Source of the DNA: Primulina eburnea | Lineage: Eukaryota > Streptophyta > Magnoliopsida > Lamiales > Gesneriaceae | Direction: 5' to 3' | DNA: 64,000 nt | Assembly: GCF_022965805.1 (NCBI RefSeq) | Contig: NC_133101.1 | Coordinates: 11,197,069-11,261,068, forward strand | In this document: in pieces, positions 9,620-21,481 of the stretch | Numbering within the stretch: position 1 is the first letter of the stretch | How the letters are laid out: the number at the start of each line of letters is the position of its first letter | Translations under genes and position numbers: made by a program | The notes under the pieces: generated by a model | What the model saw: only the letters and a program-made list of their open reading frames with translations | Told to the model about the DNA's origin: nothing | The model's database searches: none

Positions 9620-12345
9620 GCACTTTATAATATGTGTGGGTGTGGACATCGGTCAAAAGGCTATGATGATCCATGTCAGCTTAGTACTATGGTTTAGTCT
9701 GATCAGACGATTTTTGTTACGGGCCACTTGCTTTGAACATATTAAGTATGATTATGTATGTTATGATGAAAGCACTTTTATGAAAATGTTTACGAAGTTA
9801 TGACACATCTATATTTATGCATGTTCATCTGTTATTTCGTACTCGTTAATTTCAAATGTATGTGATTTTATTAATTACTATTTTCTATTCATGGTTTATG
9901 CGTGTTGAGTCTTTAGGCTCACTAAACTTGATCGATGCAGATGTTGATGCTTTTGAGGATACAGGAGGTGCTGACTAGTGAGCTTGCTCGGACTGTATGC
10001 AGTGCAAACCCGAGAACCACTATTGTTATGAAAGGATTTTATGCAGGTTAAACTTTTTACTCTGATTTTATTTATTCAAAATTTTGTTGACAAACAAGTA
10101 TTTTCAAATGCTCGTTTTGGATAACGCTTTTACAGCAGTGATGAATGATATTTTTTTATGCCATGGAAAAATTTTGTACTTGGATTATTTTCAAAATTTA
10201 GTCGATCATTTTATTTAAATTCAGAAAGCGATGATTTGATATTTAAAAAGAAAAAATTTTATTTTCCGCAAATTTTAAAGTAGTATTAGTTATTTATTAC
10301 GGGATGTTACAGCCCCTTTCTCATTCAGCAGCATTATTCTGAATTTCCAGCAGCCTCACTTTCAAAAATCCTCACAAAGTTTTCAAAGAAATCCCTCCCC
10401 ACTTCTCCGGTGCACGTTCTACACGAAGGTTTCGAGCGTTTAATCGCAAAGGCATGACTATATCTTGTTTCTTTACATCATTCACATCAATATTACGTTG
10501 TTTGTATGTTTTTGCGTGAGAAGCATTCGATTTATCATGTGGTGTAAGTTTTATTCGGTTTTGTCATGAAATATGCATACCATGTTGTATATAACTCACA
10601 TTTTCATGATTCTTGTGCAAAGGGCTACTAGGGCTAGGTTATAGGGCTCTCCACGTCAAGAACTAGGAGGTCAAGTTGCTGGAGTCGAGATGTGATCGTG
10701 CTGGGGTAAAGGCCAATCGGATTTTCTTGAAGGGCTAGAGTTTATGGTGGAATGGTGAAGGAAAAGGTAGATACGACCAAGGAGGATTGAACCAAGCCGT
10801 GGTGCAGACTTTGGTGGGTCCAAGCCGTGGTCTAGGGAGGTCCAAGCATGGCTGGTCTCGGGTAGAAGGTCTATCGAAAGGGTAAACTCGACTAGGGCTC
10901 AGTTTCTTGACATTCGGGTAAAAAGAGTTCAACAACGTGCATGGGGCTAGGGTCCTCAGCTAGGTTAGTCCAGAATGGTCCAGTGGTGAGCTAGGAGTGG
11001 TTGGTTCGGGGTTGGTTTGAGTTGGTTGAGAGTAGGTAGAAGATGGCTTCGAAGTGTCTGAGATACTTTTCTGCGATAAGATTAGCGCCACGGTGCCTTC
11101 GAAGCTGATAGCGCTACAGCGCTGATGCCAGGCACCTATGCGATAACCAAACGCCGCAGCACCACAATGTCAGCGCCTAGGCGCTAGTCCAGAGTATGAA
11201 TGGGCTTTAATTTTAGCGCTATTGCCCCATTTGGGTATTGATATGTCGTTATGACCGAGTTTAGTGAGGGTTAGATTGGGTCATACGAGGCTTGATTAGG
11301 AATCTTTGAATTATGATTTAAGTGTGGTTGTCTTCGGGTCGAAAGTTTGAGGTCCAGGGGTAAAATGGTCAATTAGGGTTTCTAGGGGCAAAACGGTCAT
11401 TTTGCACCCGGGTCGATTTAGAAGTCCTGGCAGCGCCCTGATTACAATTTGACATGTTTTAAATTTTTATGTTACCACATACATGTCTTTTTATGGAAAT
11501 ATGAAAAAATATGTTGCATGCTTAATTTTAAGGAAATTTACGCATATATATGATTTTTATAAGTGATGAATATGATAATATGTTTTGAATGATAATAGTT
11601 GGTTGTGACGAACACGAACACGAACATGTAAGGCCAAAGCTCAATGGATGGGTAAAACTGTCGCTGATGTCCCTGTCGTCAGATACCACGGTTATAGGTT
11701 GATGGATATATCGGATAAAGCTGATATGAAAGTCACAACTAATGATCTGAATTCAAATAAAGAAAATGAACTCGTATATGTTGATATGATTAGACATGTT
11801 TTGGACATGTTGTGCTTTGACACGATATGTTTAAGTTCATGCTTTAAAGACCATGAAGTTATTTTAATTACAGTACTTTTATTGTTGCATGTTATGTATA
11901 TGTATTTATTATAACAATTCAGGTGTGTTGAGTCTTTAGACTCACTTGGTGTGAACGATGCAGGTGAGCTTATTGACAAGGATACTAGAGGTGCAGAAGA
12001 CTGATTAGGCGGATTTGGATGTGTGCACGCTAACCCGAGGACCATATCTTTTTCCGCACATTATGTTTATGAGTTAGGAGTGAACATTGACAATTTCATA
12101 CACTTTCGTTTTTACATGTCGATGGTTTGTCGGGATTTTCGCATGCTTCACATTTGTTTTATTTTACACGACAGTCTAGGGTTTGATGATTTCTCTTATT
12201 TTTAACTACAGTACTTTTACCAGTAGTGAAATACTTACATTTTAAATCTTTGATTGACAGATGTTATTGCATTCATGTATTTAAATGTATTTTTCAATAT
12301 TTTTTTTTTAAAATTCTAGCAGTATTTTAAGTAGTAGACGTTTCA
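9620..12345 (+). repeat. Old gypsy-type LTR-derived sequence (+)
   Basis: Two related blocks, about 9620-10312 and 11590-12345, share GTTGAGTCTTTAG, a CTCAC...GATGCAG segment and an AACCCGAG segment. The first ends ACGGGATGTTACAG and the second ACGTTTCA, like decayed LTR 3' ends. The DNA between (10313-11590) has no gene and contains TAGGGCT-rich sequence. No primer-binding site or coding domain was found, so element boundaries are uncertain. Confidence 0.45.
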
Positions 12346-14150
12346 CCTTTTCTTTCATCATATACTTTTCTTTTCATCATAAACATATACATACACATTT
12401 TCTTTTTGGGGGTGAATTCTGTTCATTAATTATGACCATCTTTTCATCCTTCGGTCGATTGATCATCTCAGCTGTAACCATGGTACCAAGCGGCGAGGCA
12501 CCAATCATCATTTTTATGTTATGTGCTTGGCCTATAGTTGGAGGGGACACCAGCAACCACTTTTTCATCACTGGGCCTTGGTCTTGGGTTCCCACGGGGC
12601 TTTGTCCTGTAAACGGGTTCTACTGGGCTTTGTCCCTCACGAATCCCCATTTCCTTAATGTTACAATCAAATCACTTCATTCAAAAAAATTTCATCGTGT
12701 TCATCACTTTGTAAAAATACATGCATAAATATCATTTTCTTTTAAACCAAGCAGGCAACATGTCTTTTAACATTTATCATTTTTCATCATAAAATCTCAT
12801 AACCTTTCAAAATAAATCTTTTAGCATTTCATTACAGCATTTATGACACTGCCAGGGGTCCTGACACTTTTCATGCGTAAAATGACCGTTGTGCCCCTAA
12901 AACCCTAGTTTTCCCATTTTATCCCTATACCTTAAAACCTCGACCCGAATCCATCCAAACTTACCATAACACCTTAAAACATACCCATAAATATTTTTTG
13001 ACGTAAACTTAAGCCCCTCGACTAAAATTTCATAATACTCTTTAAAACTTGAACCGAAGTCTCGGTTTTAACCCGAATCTTAACCAAACTTTAACCACAG
13101 CTTCCTAACACCTAACAATCTCATTTTCAACCCAATTCAAGTCATTTGGAACCCCTAGAAATGCATAGAACCCGCTGGAATTTTATGCACTTCTCGAACC
13201 AAACCCTAACCTCAACCAAGCTTACTCTCCTTCGATCCTAGCCCCTAATCAAATAGATCAGACCCTAACCGACCATCATAGGACCGAGAACAAACCCCTT
13301 AGGACCCATTTGGACTAGCCCTAGCGAGCCATGCACGAGGACATGCATGGTTCGTCCTTCTTGCGCGTGGCAACGACCGTGTCCTAGCCATGCATCTGCC
13401 CCTCCTAGCCTCTTCAGCCGTGCGTGGACCACCATGGCTAGATGCTAGAACCACAACGAAACCTCCCCCCCCCCCCCCCCCCGGCCTGGATAGCCCCTTA
13501 CCCTGCCTCCTTCCTTAAATTTCCAAAATCGCGTGCCCTTGCCCCATGGAACCCTAGGTTTCATGCAGCCCTTAGCCCTCCTTTTCCAGCCCTTAACCGT
13601 GCATATAAAGGTCCGTAAACCCGCTGTATATCAAGCCTCTAGCATTCCTAACCTGCAGCCGCTCCAAAAAATCAAGAACCATGAGCTTTGTGGCATAAAA
13701 TATAAGTTTTGACATGTGCTTACCATAAAAACGAAAAAAATAGCATGGCATCAGATTTTTCACACAAATATACATATTCACACATATTATGGCATTAATG
13801 ATGGTAAAAGAAGGAATAAGATATGCCTTTGTGTTTATGAAAGTTTTCGAAATTGGTAGGTAATTATGTCCAATAACTTTAGTATAATAAACCCATTAGA
13901 CCCATTAGAATGTAGGAAAAATATCTCGTTTATGAAAGTTTTCGAAATTGTTAACCGAGCCTTTAAAAAGTCCTTATTTTCATTAAAAATCAATTACCGG
14001 TTTAAATATGACACGACACATAAAAGTATCTTAAAAGACATCATTTTCGAAAATTACATATTAAATAAATAAAAATAATCATTTAATAAAAATATTTTCT
14101 TTTACGGTTCTCAGTTTCCGTTCCTCGGTCGTACTTTGAATAACCCTTGA
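12346..14150 (-). repeat. Old LTR-derived sequence (-), inverted relative to its left neighbour
   Basis: The reverse complement of 12845-12960 resembles 11341-11450 (AGGGGTAAAATGG-, AAAACGGTCATTTT-type phrases). The reverse complement of 12540-12600 resembles 11635-11680. The two blocks therefore form a diverged inverted pair. There is no intact ORF. Confidence 0.4.
13465..13482. repeat. Run of 18 cytosines
   Basis: An uninterrupted poly-C tract (poly-G on the minus strand) inside the old LTR-derived block. Its length may be unreliable in assembly. Confidence 0.9.
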
Positions 14151-14760
14151 AGACACTGTTTTATGCATTCTAATAGAAAATCATATTTTAAACATTGAAA
14201 TATGTCTATCACATTTAATTAATGCAAATAATATGATTTAATTAGGCATTTATCATTTTTCATATATTTGCATGCAGTTGGTTTACGTTATCACATTTTG
14301 AACCTTACAATTTTGATGGATGGACAGACTACCGCACAACTATCCACTTCTCAACCGTCCTTGAAAAAAGTCTCAAGCCAGTGGCCAAACTTGAAGACAA
14401 GATTCTACACTAGGCCAAGATTGAAGTCATATATGAAGCTTTGGCTCGAAGGGATTTTATTGACTTGCAGCTCAGGGAAAGTATATTGAGAGTCATCATA
14501 ATGAAGAATAAATATAACTTTGACTCTCTCAGCCGGACCGTCGGGCTGACCATGCCATCGTAAAGCTTATGCGGAAGAAGTTGCAATTGGTAGAAGTCCC
14601 GGTTGTGGTGCAGACCGAAGAAACTATTGAGGAGATGATTGTTAATCAAAATGTATACAAATGTACACGCACAAACAGAAAGGTACACGTAAAAGAGAAC
14701 TAGTATTGCAATAAACAAAACAATAGGACAATGCAAAAATAAAGCAAACCGAGACCTGTA
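14151..14760. other. Unassigned sequence
   Basis: Short open stretches on both strands but no recognisable protein. The part near 14300-14620 has a coding-like feel but several frame breaks; no family was recognised. Confidence 0.4.
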
Positions 14761-14761
14761 T

Positions 14762-15232
14762 TAAATACAGTGTCCTTAAAACAGATTCTTCCCCTCCGGT
14801 GTGTGCTGCGAGGATGAACGTGGATGCCAAAGGTCTGGCCAGCTGAAACACCAAAGGCCATTTCAGTTGGAACTCCAAAGGCCAACTGAAACTGTTTCAG
14901 TCGAAACACCAAAGGTCATTTTCAGTTGGAATTCCAAAGGCCAACTGAAACTGTTCTATGAAATACACTGTCCTTAAAATAGATTCGTCCCCTCCGGTGT
15001 GTGCTGCGAGGATGAACGTGGATGCCAAAGGTCTGGCCAGCTGAAACACCAAAGGCCATTTCAGTTGGAACTCCAAAGGCCAACTGAAACTGTTCCAGTC
15101 GAAACACTGGCCAGCTGAAACACCAAAGACCATTTCAGTTGGAACTCCAAAGGCCAACTGAAACTGTTCCAGTCGAAACACCAGAGGTCATTTTCAGTTG
15201 GAATTCCAAAGGCCAACTGAAACTGTTCCATA
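14762..15232. repeat. Tandem array of five short hairpins
   Basis: The hairpin TTTCAGTTGG, 11-nt loop, CCAACTGAAA occurs at 14861-14891, 14920-14950, 15059-15089, 15133-15163 and 15192-15222. All five 10-bp stems are perfect. They are embedded in a larger duplication: GTGTGCTGCGAGGATGAACG occurs near 14800 and 15000. On the minus strand the array lies beside a TGTTGGAC...-type possible LTR start near 15442, so it may be part of a rearranged LTR. Confidence 0.8.
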
Positions 15233-15235
15233 ATT

Positions 15236-16237
15236 TAATTTGCCCCCCCATGCGCTTGTGCACGCGAGAGAGAACCTCTTGACCAATCATTGTTACACCT
15301 CCATAAAGTGCAACTCAATATAAGCTCACCAATGCTATGTTTATTTTCCTATGTGGGACATTTCCCACTTACCAACTATTGGGCATTGCTTGTCCAATTT
15401 CCCATTCACAAAATACAAGCCCAATAGGCCTTTTAGTCCAACAATGATTTCTCTCATAGAAGAAGTTATTGGAGACCAGCCGGTTGGAGAATCTTGTTGA
15501 AGAGTCTCGTAAGTCTAATTTTGAAGAGACTCCGGCTGGGGACTTACTCAAAAAAAAAAAAAAAAACAAGTGTATGTTTGAAAAGGTTGACAAAAATAGT
15601 TTTGAAATTAAAATTAATTATGAGAACATTACAAGCACCTTAGAAAATATTTTTTCATGTAAATAAAGCTATTTTAAAATGAAATAAAAAAAAATTATAA
15701 AATATATAAAATTTAATGATAAATCCGAAATATCTTTGGACACTGTTTCTCCAAGATAATACTATTTTCTTAAATTTTATTTATATATCAAATAACTCAA
15801 TAGTATTTTGCACCTCAAATTTTTTTAATAAAAAAAAAAATACAGCCACTATCAAAATATATTATGTAAACTCTCACTTGCATTAGCAACTAAGTATTTA
15901 ACAAAATATTTTGGACTTTGATATTCTAATTCGGCTGTCTTTGTTATGGTAAATTTAAATTTTTATCGCGTGACATATAGTAAAAAAAAACTAAACAAAA
16001 ATTCTCAATTTATTTCACTAAGACCAAGTTTTGATTAATTCAAGAAATTATCATTACATGATTGATGTCGGAAAATTGCTCACTGAAAACACAGAATCGT
16101 TTTGCTCAGACAAAAGCGGAATATATTACATCTCCAGCTTCTTATTTTCTTCCACATCGTACAAACAAGCACTCAAATAAAACATGGCAAACAAATTTAA
16201 ACGATATATATATCTATATATATATATATATGATATA
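15236..16237. other. Intergenic DNA downstream of the CYP74 gene
   Basis: Contains a poly-A run (about 15551-15566), AT-rich sequence and a TA microsatellite (about 16205-16232). The part at 15240-15442 resembles an LTR on the minus strand, starting TGTTGGACTAAAAGG, but no target duplication was confirmed. The 3' UTR of the neighbouring gene must start at 16237 and run down into this stretch. Confidence 0.5.
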
Positions 16238-17665
16238 TTAAGCGGCTTTTGTCAAGGATTTGAAGGTGACAGATGACCCTAGAAGGAGCTTCCCGACTTC
16301 GATCTTAAACGTATCATATCGTAGGAAAAATTCAACAAGCATCAATCTTGAGAACAACACCACCATGTCCTTACCCGGGCATTGCTTGTCGCTAGCAGTT
16401 GGGTCATCGGTTTCTCTCCCGTTCGACCAATAAACGTACTTGATCAACTTCTCCCCGTCTCCGACGAACCTATCAGCTACGAACTCTTCAGGGTTCACGA
16501 ATATCTTGGGGTCCTTGGTCGCAATGGGTTGATACCCGAAAATAATTTCCTCTTTTTTTACGATATACGATGCGTCGTGACTCGTGATCGTTATGTCCTC
16601 TTTAGCCTTACCATATTGAGATGTGACAGGAGGCTCGATCCTCAAAGCCTCCCATACCACTGATTTTGCCAAGCTCATCTTGTTTATCCCCGCTAAGGTT
16701 ATCCCACCTTCATCCGCTACGACGCCCCGGATCTCATCAGCTAGCCGCTTGTGTAAATCCGATCCACCGGTCCCGACGTACTTTAGCAACGCTGGGAACA
16801 AAATCTTGGTGCCACCATATGCATTGAACCCTGTGAGAAAAAGTAAGTTATGAGAAGCCTCCTCCCTGCTGATCCCGTCTTTCTCCGCCTCATCGAGTAA
16901 CTCCTTGGCCGCCTTATTGAAGGCCTGTCGAACTTTTTCGTACCCCGATTTCACGAGGAAAGAAGGCAAAGGGAATGTGTGGAGCAGGAAATCCTCCATG
17001 AACTTCGGTAAAAACTTCAAGTTTAATGGCACCAAAGGTGCAAGCTGGAAAAACAGCCACTTATCAAGATTTGTGTTACCATCTGCCGCAACACTAGTAT
17101 CGTACGAGCTCGTATTCGCAAACAAGCGGAACAAGAGATCGAATGACATCTTATCACTAATGGTATTGAAACTTGCTTGCCCTTTATCAGATAGCTCGGT
17201 CTCGAGGTCAGTGAAAAGCCTCGAAACCGAGATCCGGAATGTGGGTATAATTTGCTTGTGCAACCTCCCCAGTAATGATAAAAAGAATCCCTTGAGGATT
17301 TCGTGTTTGCTTTCCGAAGGATCGAGGTATGAACAAACACGATATCCACCATTGAAATGAGTGGATGGCATGTAAGTGCCCGTAAAAATGTTTCTCTTTT
17401 CGACTTTCGACGTGTCGAAAAGGACAGGGAAGCTAACTGCATCAAGTATAACGATGACTTTAGAATCATGGGCATTGAACGGCCCTGGAGGGCTGTTCAT
17501 CCTAAACACCGTGGAGTTGTATTTCTTCATCCGGGCCTTGAAGAACTCATCCGTGCCCTCATTGTAGTAGTAGTCTAGACGGTCCTTAATCGGCCCGAAG
17601 AAGGGTACGCCATAGCTTCCTGGTATTTCTTTCAATGGGAGCTTCGAAGGATTCTCAGAAGACAT
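16238..17665 (-). CDS. CYP74: CYP74-family P450, probably allene oxide synthase
   Basis: An intact, intronless 475-residue protein. CYP74 enzymes rearrange lipoxygenase-made fatty-acid hydroperoxides without O2 or a reductase, giving allene oxides (jasmonate branch), aldehydes or divinyl ethers. Visible are an N-terminal EIPGSYG segment (13-19), an I-helix FNAYGG (280-285) in place of the usual oxygen-binding motif, ExxR (E339, R342), PPV (345-347), and the heme loop DKQCPGKD with Cys429. GGTKILFP after the I-helix and the LLGSSVTF C-terminus look more like allene oxide synthases than lyases, but hydroperoxide lyase or divinyl ether synthase is not excluded. ATG 17665 is the first ATG of the frame; the frame extends upstream only to a TTG. 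The start lacks a plastid transit peptide, so a non-plastid location is likely. A TATA box lies about 65 bp upstream. Confidence 0.92.
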   Translation of the reverse strand: MSSENPSKLPLKEIPGSYGVPFFGPIKDRLDYYYNEGTDEFFKARMKKYNSTVFRMNSPPGPFNAHDSKVIVILDAVSFPVLFDTSKVEKRNIFTGTYMPSTHFNGGYRVCSYLDPSESKHEILKGFFLSLLGRLHKQIIPTFRISVSRLFTDLETELSDKGQASFNTISDKMSFDLLFRLFANTSSYDTSVAADGNTNLDKWLFFQLAPLVPLNLKFLPKFMEDFLLHTFPLPSFLVKSGYEKVRQAFNKAAKELLDEAEKDGISREEASHNLLFLTGFNAYGGTKILFPALLKYVGTGGSDLHKRLADEIRGVVADEGGITLAGINKMSLAKSVVWEALRIEPPVTSQYGKAKEDITITSHDASYIVKKEEIIFGYQPIATKDPKIFVNPEEFVADRFVGDGEKLIKYVYWSNGRETDDPTASDKQCPGKDMVVLFSRLMLVEFFLRYDTFKIEVGKLLLGSSVTFKSLTKAA

Positions 17666-17729
17666 ATTTCTTCGGGCTTCAATGGGATAATTGATCAAGT
17701 GTTTATGAAAGATTGCTGAATTTGTGAAT

Positions 17730-17738
17730 GTATATATA
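17730..17738 (-). promoter_or_regulatory. TATA box of the CYP74 gene
   Basis: On the minus strand this reads CTATATATA, 65-73 bp upstream of the start codon, leaving a short 5' UTR. Confidence 0.6.
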
Positions 17739-17766
17739 GTGCTCCAATTTCTAGCTTGAGTTACCT

Positions 17767-17768
<2 letters not shown>

Positions 17769-17811
<43 letters not shown>
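17769..17811. repeat. TA microsatellite in the CYP74 upstream region
   Basis: An almost pure (TA)n run about 100 bp upstream of the start codon, just beyond the TATA box; likely length-polymorphic. Confidence 0.9.
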
Positions 17812-17813
<2 letters not shown>

Positions 17814-18477
17814 ATATATTAAATAATTTATATATGCACGATTAATTCATGCGCGCAGAGGCAACAATAATTGTACGTGCAGATAACTTCAATACTTAGG
17901 CTGGCAACAATAATTGCTCTGCGGTACACTTCGAAAATAAATTATTTATGAATAAATTTCAATTTTTATCATAATTTCATTATTTGAGTAGCCCATGAAA
18001 CGGAGACTCATGATAATTGAAAAATAATATTTTTTATTAATAATAAAATTAGATTTTAAATTTATTTTACAAAATCGATTCATGAAATAATATTTTTTGA
18101 ATTTTTGTGTTATTTTTTTATCCAATAGTTTTAAGTTTCTCGTCGGTGTATAATCTCCTATTCATTGCAGCCCACATTTATCACATGTTTATTAAAGTAT
18201 CAATTTTTTTATTACAATTATTAAAGTATAATTTTGGGTTCAAAATAATAGCACAGTATTTGACAATAATTTTAAAAAAATATGATGTGCTCGATAAATT
18301 ATTTTGTGTTTGACGATGTACAGCTAGAAATTATTTTTTCTAAAATAAAATGGCCATTAAAATTCAAAATATCCAATCAATTTTTAGTTGAAAGAGCCTA
18401 ATATTATTTCCTTATCGAAAAATTTGTCGTTGCTTTCATGTGGTAGTGCTGGAACCATTTAATAATATATATAAAAA
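17814..18477. other. AT-rich upstream intergenic DNA
   Basis: No coding region or defined element seen. It may hold CYP74 regulatory sites, but none can be named from the sequence alone. Confidence 0.5.
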
Positions 18478-18646
18478 AATCTTATGAGATCGTCTCATAG
18501 GTCAATTTTGTGAGACATATCTTATATCTGACTCATGACAAAATATTATTTTTTATGTCGAAAATATTATTTTGTGATTTATTTATGAAGCAGACCGATA
18601 CATCTCATCGAAATAAATCTGTAATATCGTCTCACATCATACATAC
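18478..18646. mobile_element. Diverged copy of the GAGACCGTCTCAC MITE family
   Basis: It carries GAGATCGTCTCATAGGTCAA near the left end, a middle with AAATATTATTTTTTATG, and ATATCGTCTCACATCAT at the right. The arrangement matches the better-preserved copies at 21861 and 45387. No target duplication was confirmed. Confidence 0.55.
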
Positions 18647-19292
18647 TTCGAATACCATGACTTAAATTATAATGGGGATAAAAACGTGGCTAAAATTTTT
18701 GGACGGAATGAATTTTGAAGATTCATGGTTGTCACTTTTTAAAAAAAGAAAAAACATCTTTTCGAGTTTCATAATGTTTTTTAATTAGTTTTTGAATTTG
18801 ATATAGTTGACACGTAACCGAATAATATTTAGCATTTATATTATAGAATCGAATATGAACAATATTAAAATTTCGCGATTGGCTATACCACAATTTATTT
18901 TTTTATCTATTATATTATCCTCATTTTAGTAGGAAAATGAAAATTTTGTTCTTAATTAGAAATTATTTATATTTATATTATTTATAACATAAATTATTTG
19001 AAACAATATAGTAAACACCTAAAAGAATTTATATAATTAATCAAATGAATTATAATTCATAAATTATTTACTTAATCTAAACTATAACATAATTATGAGA
19101 AATTATTGATTAATATGTTTATTTTCAAGTAAAGAACTATAATGATATGTGATATAAACATATAGTTTTGATTTTTTTGGATTCAAATACATAACTTAGA
19201 ATATTTATTTATAAATAAACTCAATTGTTTTATATTAATATTATTTTTCTCTAAAAATATTTTTCTAAAAGCATCTTCAAAAAGACAAAAAC
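18647..19292. other. AT-rich intergenic DNA
   Basis: No gene or clear repeat recognised. Confidence 0.5.
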
Positions 19293-19465
19293 TTGTGGGA
19301 GACGGTCTCACGAGGTCGTATTTTGTTAGACAGATCTCTTTTTTGGGCCATCCATGAGTATTATTTTTTATGCTAAGAGTATTATTTTTTATTGTAAATA
19401 TTTGTATGGTTGACCCGTCTCATAAATAAAGATTCATAATATCGTCTCACAAAAAACCTACTCTC
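19293..19465 (-). mobile_element. MITE of the GAGACCGTCTCAC family, inverted
   Basis: It reads AACTTGTGGGAGACGGTCTCAC at the left and ATATCGTCTCACAAAAAACC at the right, with GTTGACCCGTCTCAT inside. It is inverted relative to the copies at 21482, 21861 and 45387. Confidence 0.65.
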
Positions 19466-19888
19466 TCGAAAATTAAAATTTTCATTGTTCACAAATGTAG
19501 AAGGTTTTGTTACGAAAAATAATATATTGGAGATTTATTATAAAAATCTAAGTTTTTGGATAAAAAATTTTTTTGGTTATACTACCCATAGGTATATCTG
19601 CCGAGTCTGAGTGCTGGCAGCCTGAGATAGTGTAAGAATTTGAAAACGATTTTCTTTGTTGTATTCTTTTAATTATATATTCAATGGCGTAATAAATGAT
19701 GCTAACATTCACATGTTTATTTAGTTTTTATCTAAATTATTTATCAATTTTACTCATTATCAATTCTTATTAAATTTTTCGTACAAACTTTTACTCAAAT
19801 TTATCACGTGCATTTATAATTAGAGAAAAAGACATAAATTTAATATTTTATGAAATTAAAAAATAATAATAATATCATTTTACTTATA
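19466..19888. other. AT-rich intergenic DNA
   Basis: No gene or clear repeat seen. It ends at the TAAAT target duplication of the solo LTR. Confidence 0.5.
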
Positions 19889-19893
19889 TAAAT

Positions 19894-20663
19894 TGTGAGG
19901 ATCTGAATTTCCAGCGGCATCTAGCAATATTCACCAGCAATGCAAAGCAGAAGCTAACAACCTCAGCAGCAACTAATATTTTAGAAGCTGATATTTTTTC
20001 AGCAGCTATAATCCAGTAACAGAAGAGTTCAGTAACGCGAGATTCCAGCAGAGAGTTATTGATTCAGCTTATGATTTGTAACTGAAGTATTTAATATAAA
20101 ATAAAAGCTGTTAATGACATATCATGACAAATTATGGCTATTAATTGGGAGGCTAACAGTCAGAATTTTACCTATAAATAACACCATCAAATCTGTGAAT
20201 TGGTGTTACACAAATCTTGAGTTATCATTTGAAATCCGTGCTAAGAGAGTGCCTTTTTTGGAGCAAAAAAATCCAGTAGCGAGAACAAGCAGATTTCAGA
20301 CTTCAACCGAAACTTTCTAGCAAATTACGGTAAGTGGACTTATGTATAAATATCTTAAAACCAGTTTGATAATTTCCGTGTTGAAGCAAAATATATGTAT
20401 TTTTGATTTATGATATCTGATTTTTGAATTACTGAAACATAGTGAACTAATGGTAGGAATATATATTTTAGTTTGATATGTCTGGTTTTACATTTTCGCT
20501 GTAAAACATTTGTTATTTGAGTTTGTATCAAACGATGAAACATTCAGTATTATGAATAAAAAGACTGATTTCTGAGTTTTTGTACTTTCTGAGGCTTGTT
20601 GTTTTCGAATGTAAATTAGAGAGTAATGCCGGTGTCGACCAACCTCGTCCCTACGGCGTGACA
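19894..20663 (+). mobile_element. Solo gypsy-type LTR
   Basis: A 770-bp TG...CA unit (TGTGAGGATCTG ... CGGCGTGACA) is flanked by a perfect 5-bp duplication TAAAT (19889-19893 and 20664-20668). It has a TATA-like CCTATAAATA (20171-20180). Its 3' end resembles the LTR end of the chromovirus at 24271 read on the minus strand (GGTGTCGA..., GTGACA). No internal region is present, so the element was probably removed by LTR-LTR recombination. Confidence 0.8.
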
Positions 20664-20976
20664 TAAATTATTATCATTATTTTATACTCATGTGCATAAA
20701 CACAAGTATATATTAAAAATATGATAGGGGGATGATATTGAATTTTTTAATTATTAATACGATAACTGATATACATACATATATATATGAGGCTTGTTGT
20801 TTTCGAATGTAAATTAGAAATCAATGTCGGTGTCGACCAACCTCATCCCTACGGCGTAATATAAATTATTATCTATTAATTATAAAACGATGGCTATAAA
20901 ACACAAGTATATATTGTAAAAATTATGATTATGGGGGAGTGATATTGAATTTTTAATATATTAATACGATAACTGG

Positions 20977-20986
<10 letters not shown>
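20591..20986. repeat. 198-bp tandem duplication over the solo LTR end
   Basis: The block starting GAGGCTTGTTGTTTTCG at 20591 is repeated from 20789. Each copy holds the LTR 3' end plus about 120 bp of flanking DNA, so duplication followed LTR insertion. The second copy is diverged (its LTR end reads GCGTAATATAAAT). Confidence 0.85.

Positions 20987-21034
<48 letters not shown>
20978..21034. repeat. TA microsatellite
   Basis: A nearly pure (AT)n run of about 55 bp directly after the 198-bp duplication. Confidence 0.9.
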
Positions 21035-21039
<5 letters not shown>

Positions 21040-21481
21040 GCCAAAGTTAAAATATGATAGGTGATGGTATTGGATTTTATTATATAATGACTGAAGAAAT
21101 GATAGTGATGTACGATACTGACATGAGAAACTGATAACCATATTTGTATATTCCATTCCAGGGTACCGAGATTTTTTTCACACTCAGTCTAAATACATAA
21201 ATAATATAATTACACAATATATTTGCTATAATGTGTCAACATTTAATTGTATGAATAATTAGGGGTTGAAAACTATTGGGAACTTCGATATCTCGACTTT
21301 ACCGTGTCGAAATTGTTGATTCCCGCTATTCGTTAATTTTGGTATAATATGATAATGATACCGAAATTGTTGGTATGATATCTATATGAAAATTTCGGTA
21401 TTATATCGAAATACCAAAACAATTTTTATAAATTTAAAAATACACTATTTTTAAGTAGATAAATTAGTAATAAAATAAGAA
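21035..21481. other. AT-rich intergenic DNA
   Basis: No gene recognised; a few short repeats around GATATCGAA-like text only. Confidence 0.5.

Noticed and set aside
14410..15181. Overlapping minus-strand ORFs with repeated peptide text
   Set aside because: They follow the tandem hairpin array; the repeated peptides are a by-product of the DNA repeat.
17666..17698. Upstream extension of the CYP74 frame
   Set aside because: It begins with TTG, not ATG. The first ATG (17665) gives the usual start of this family.
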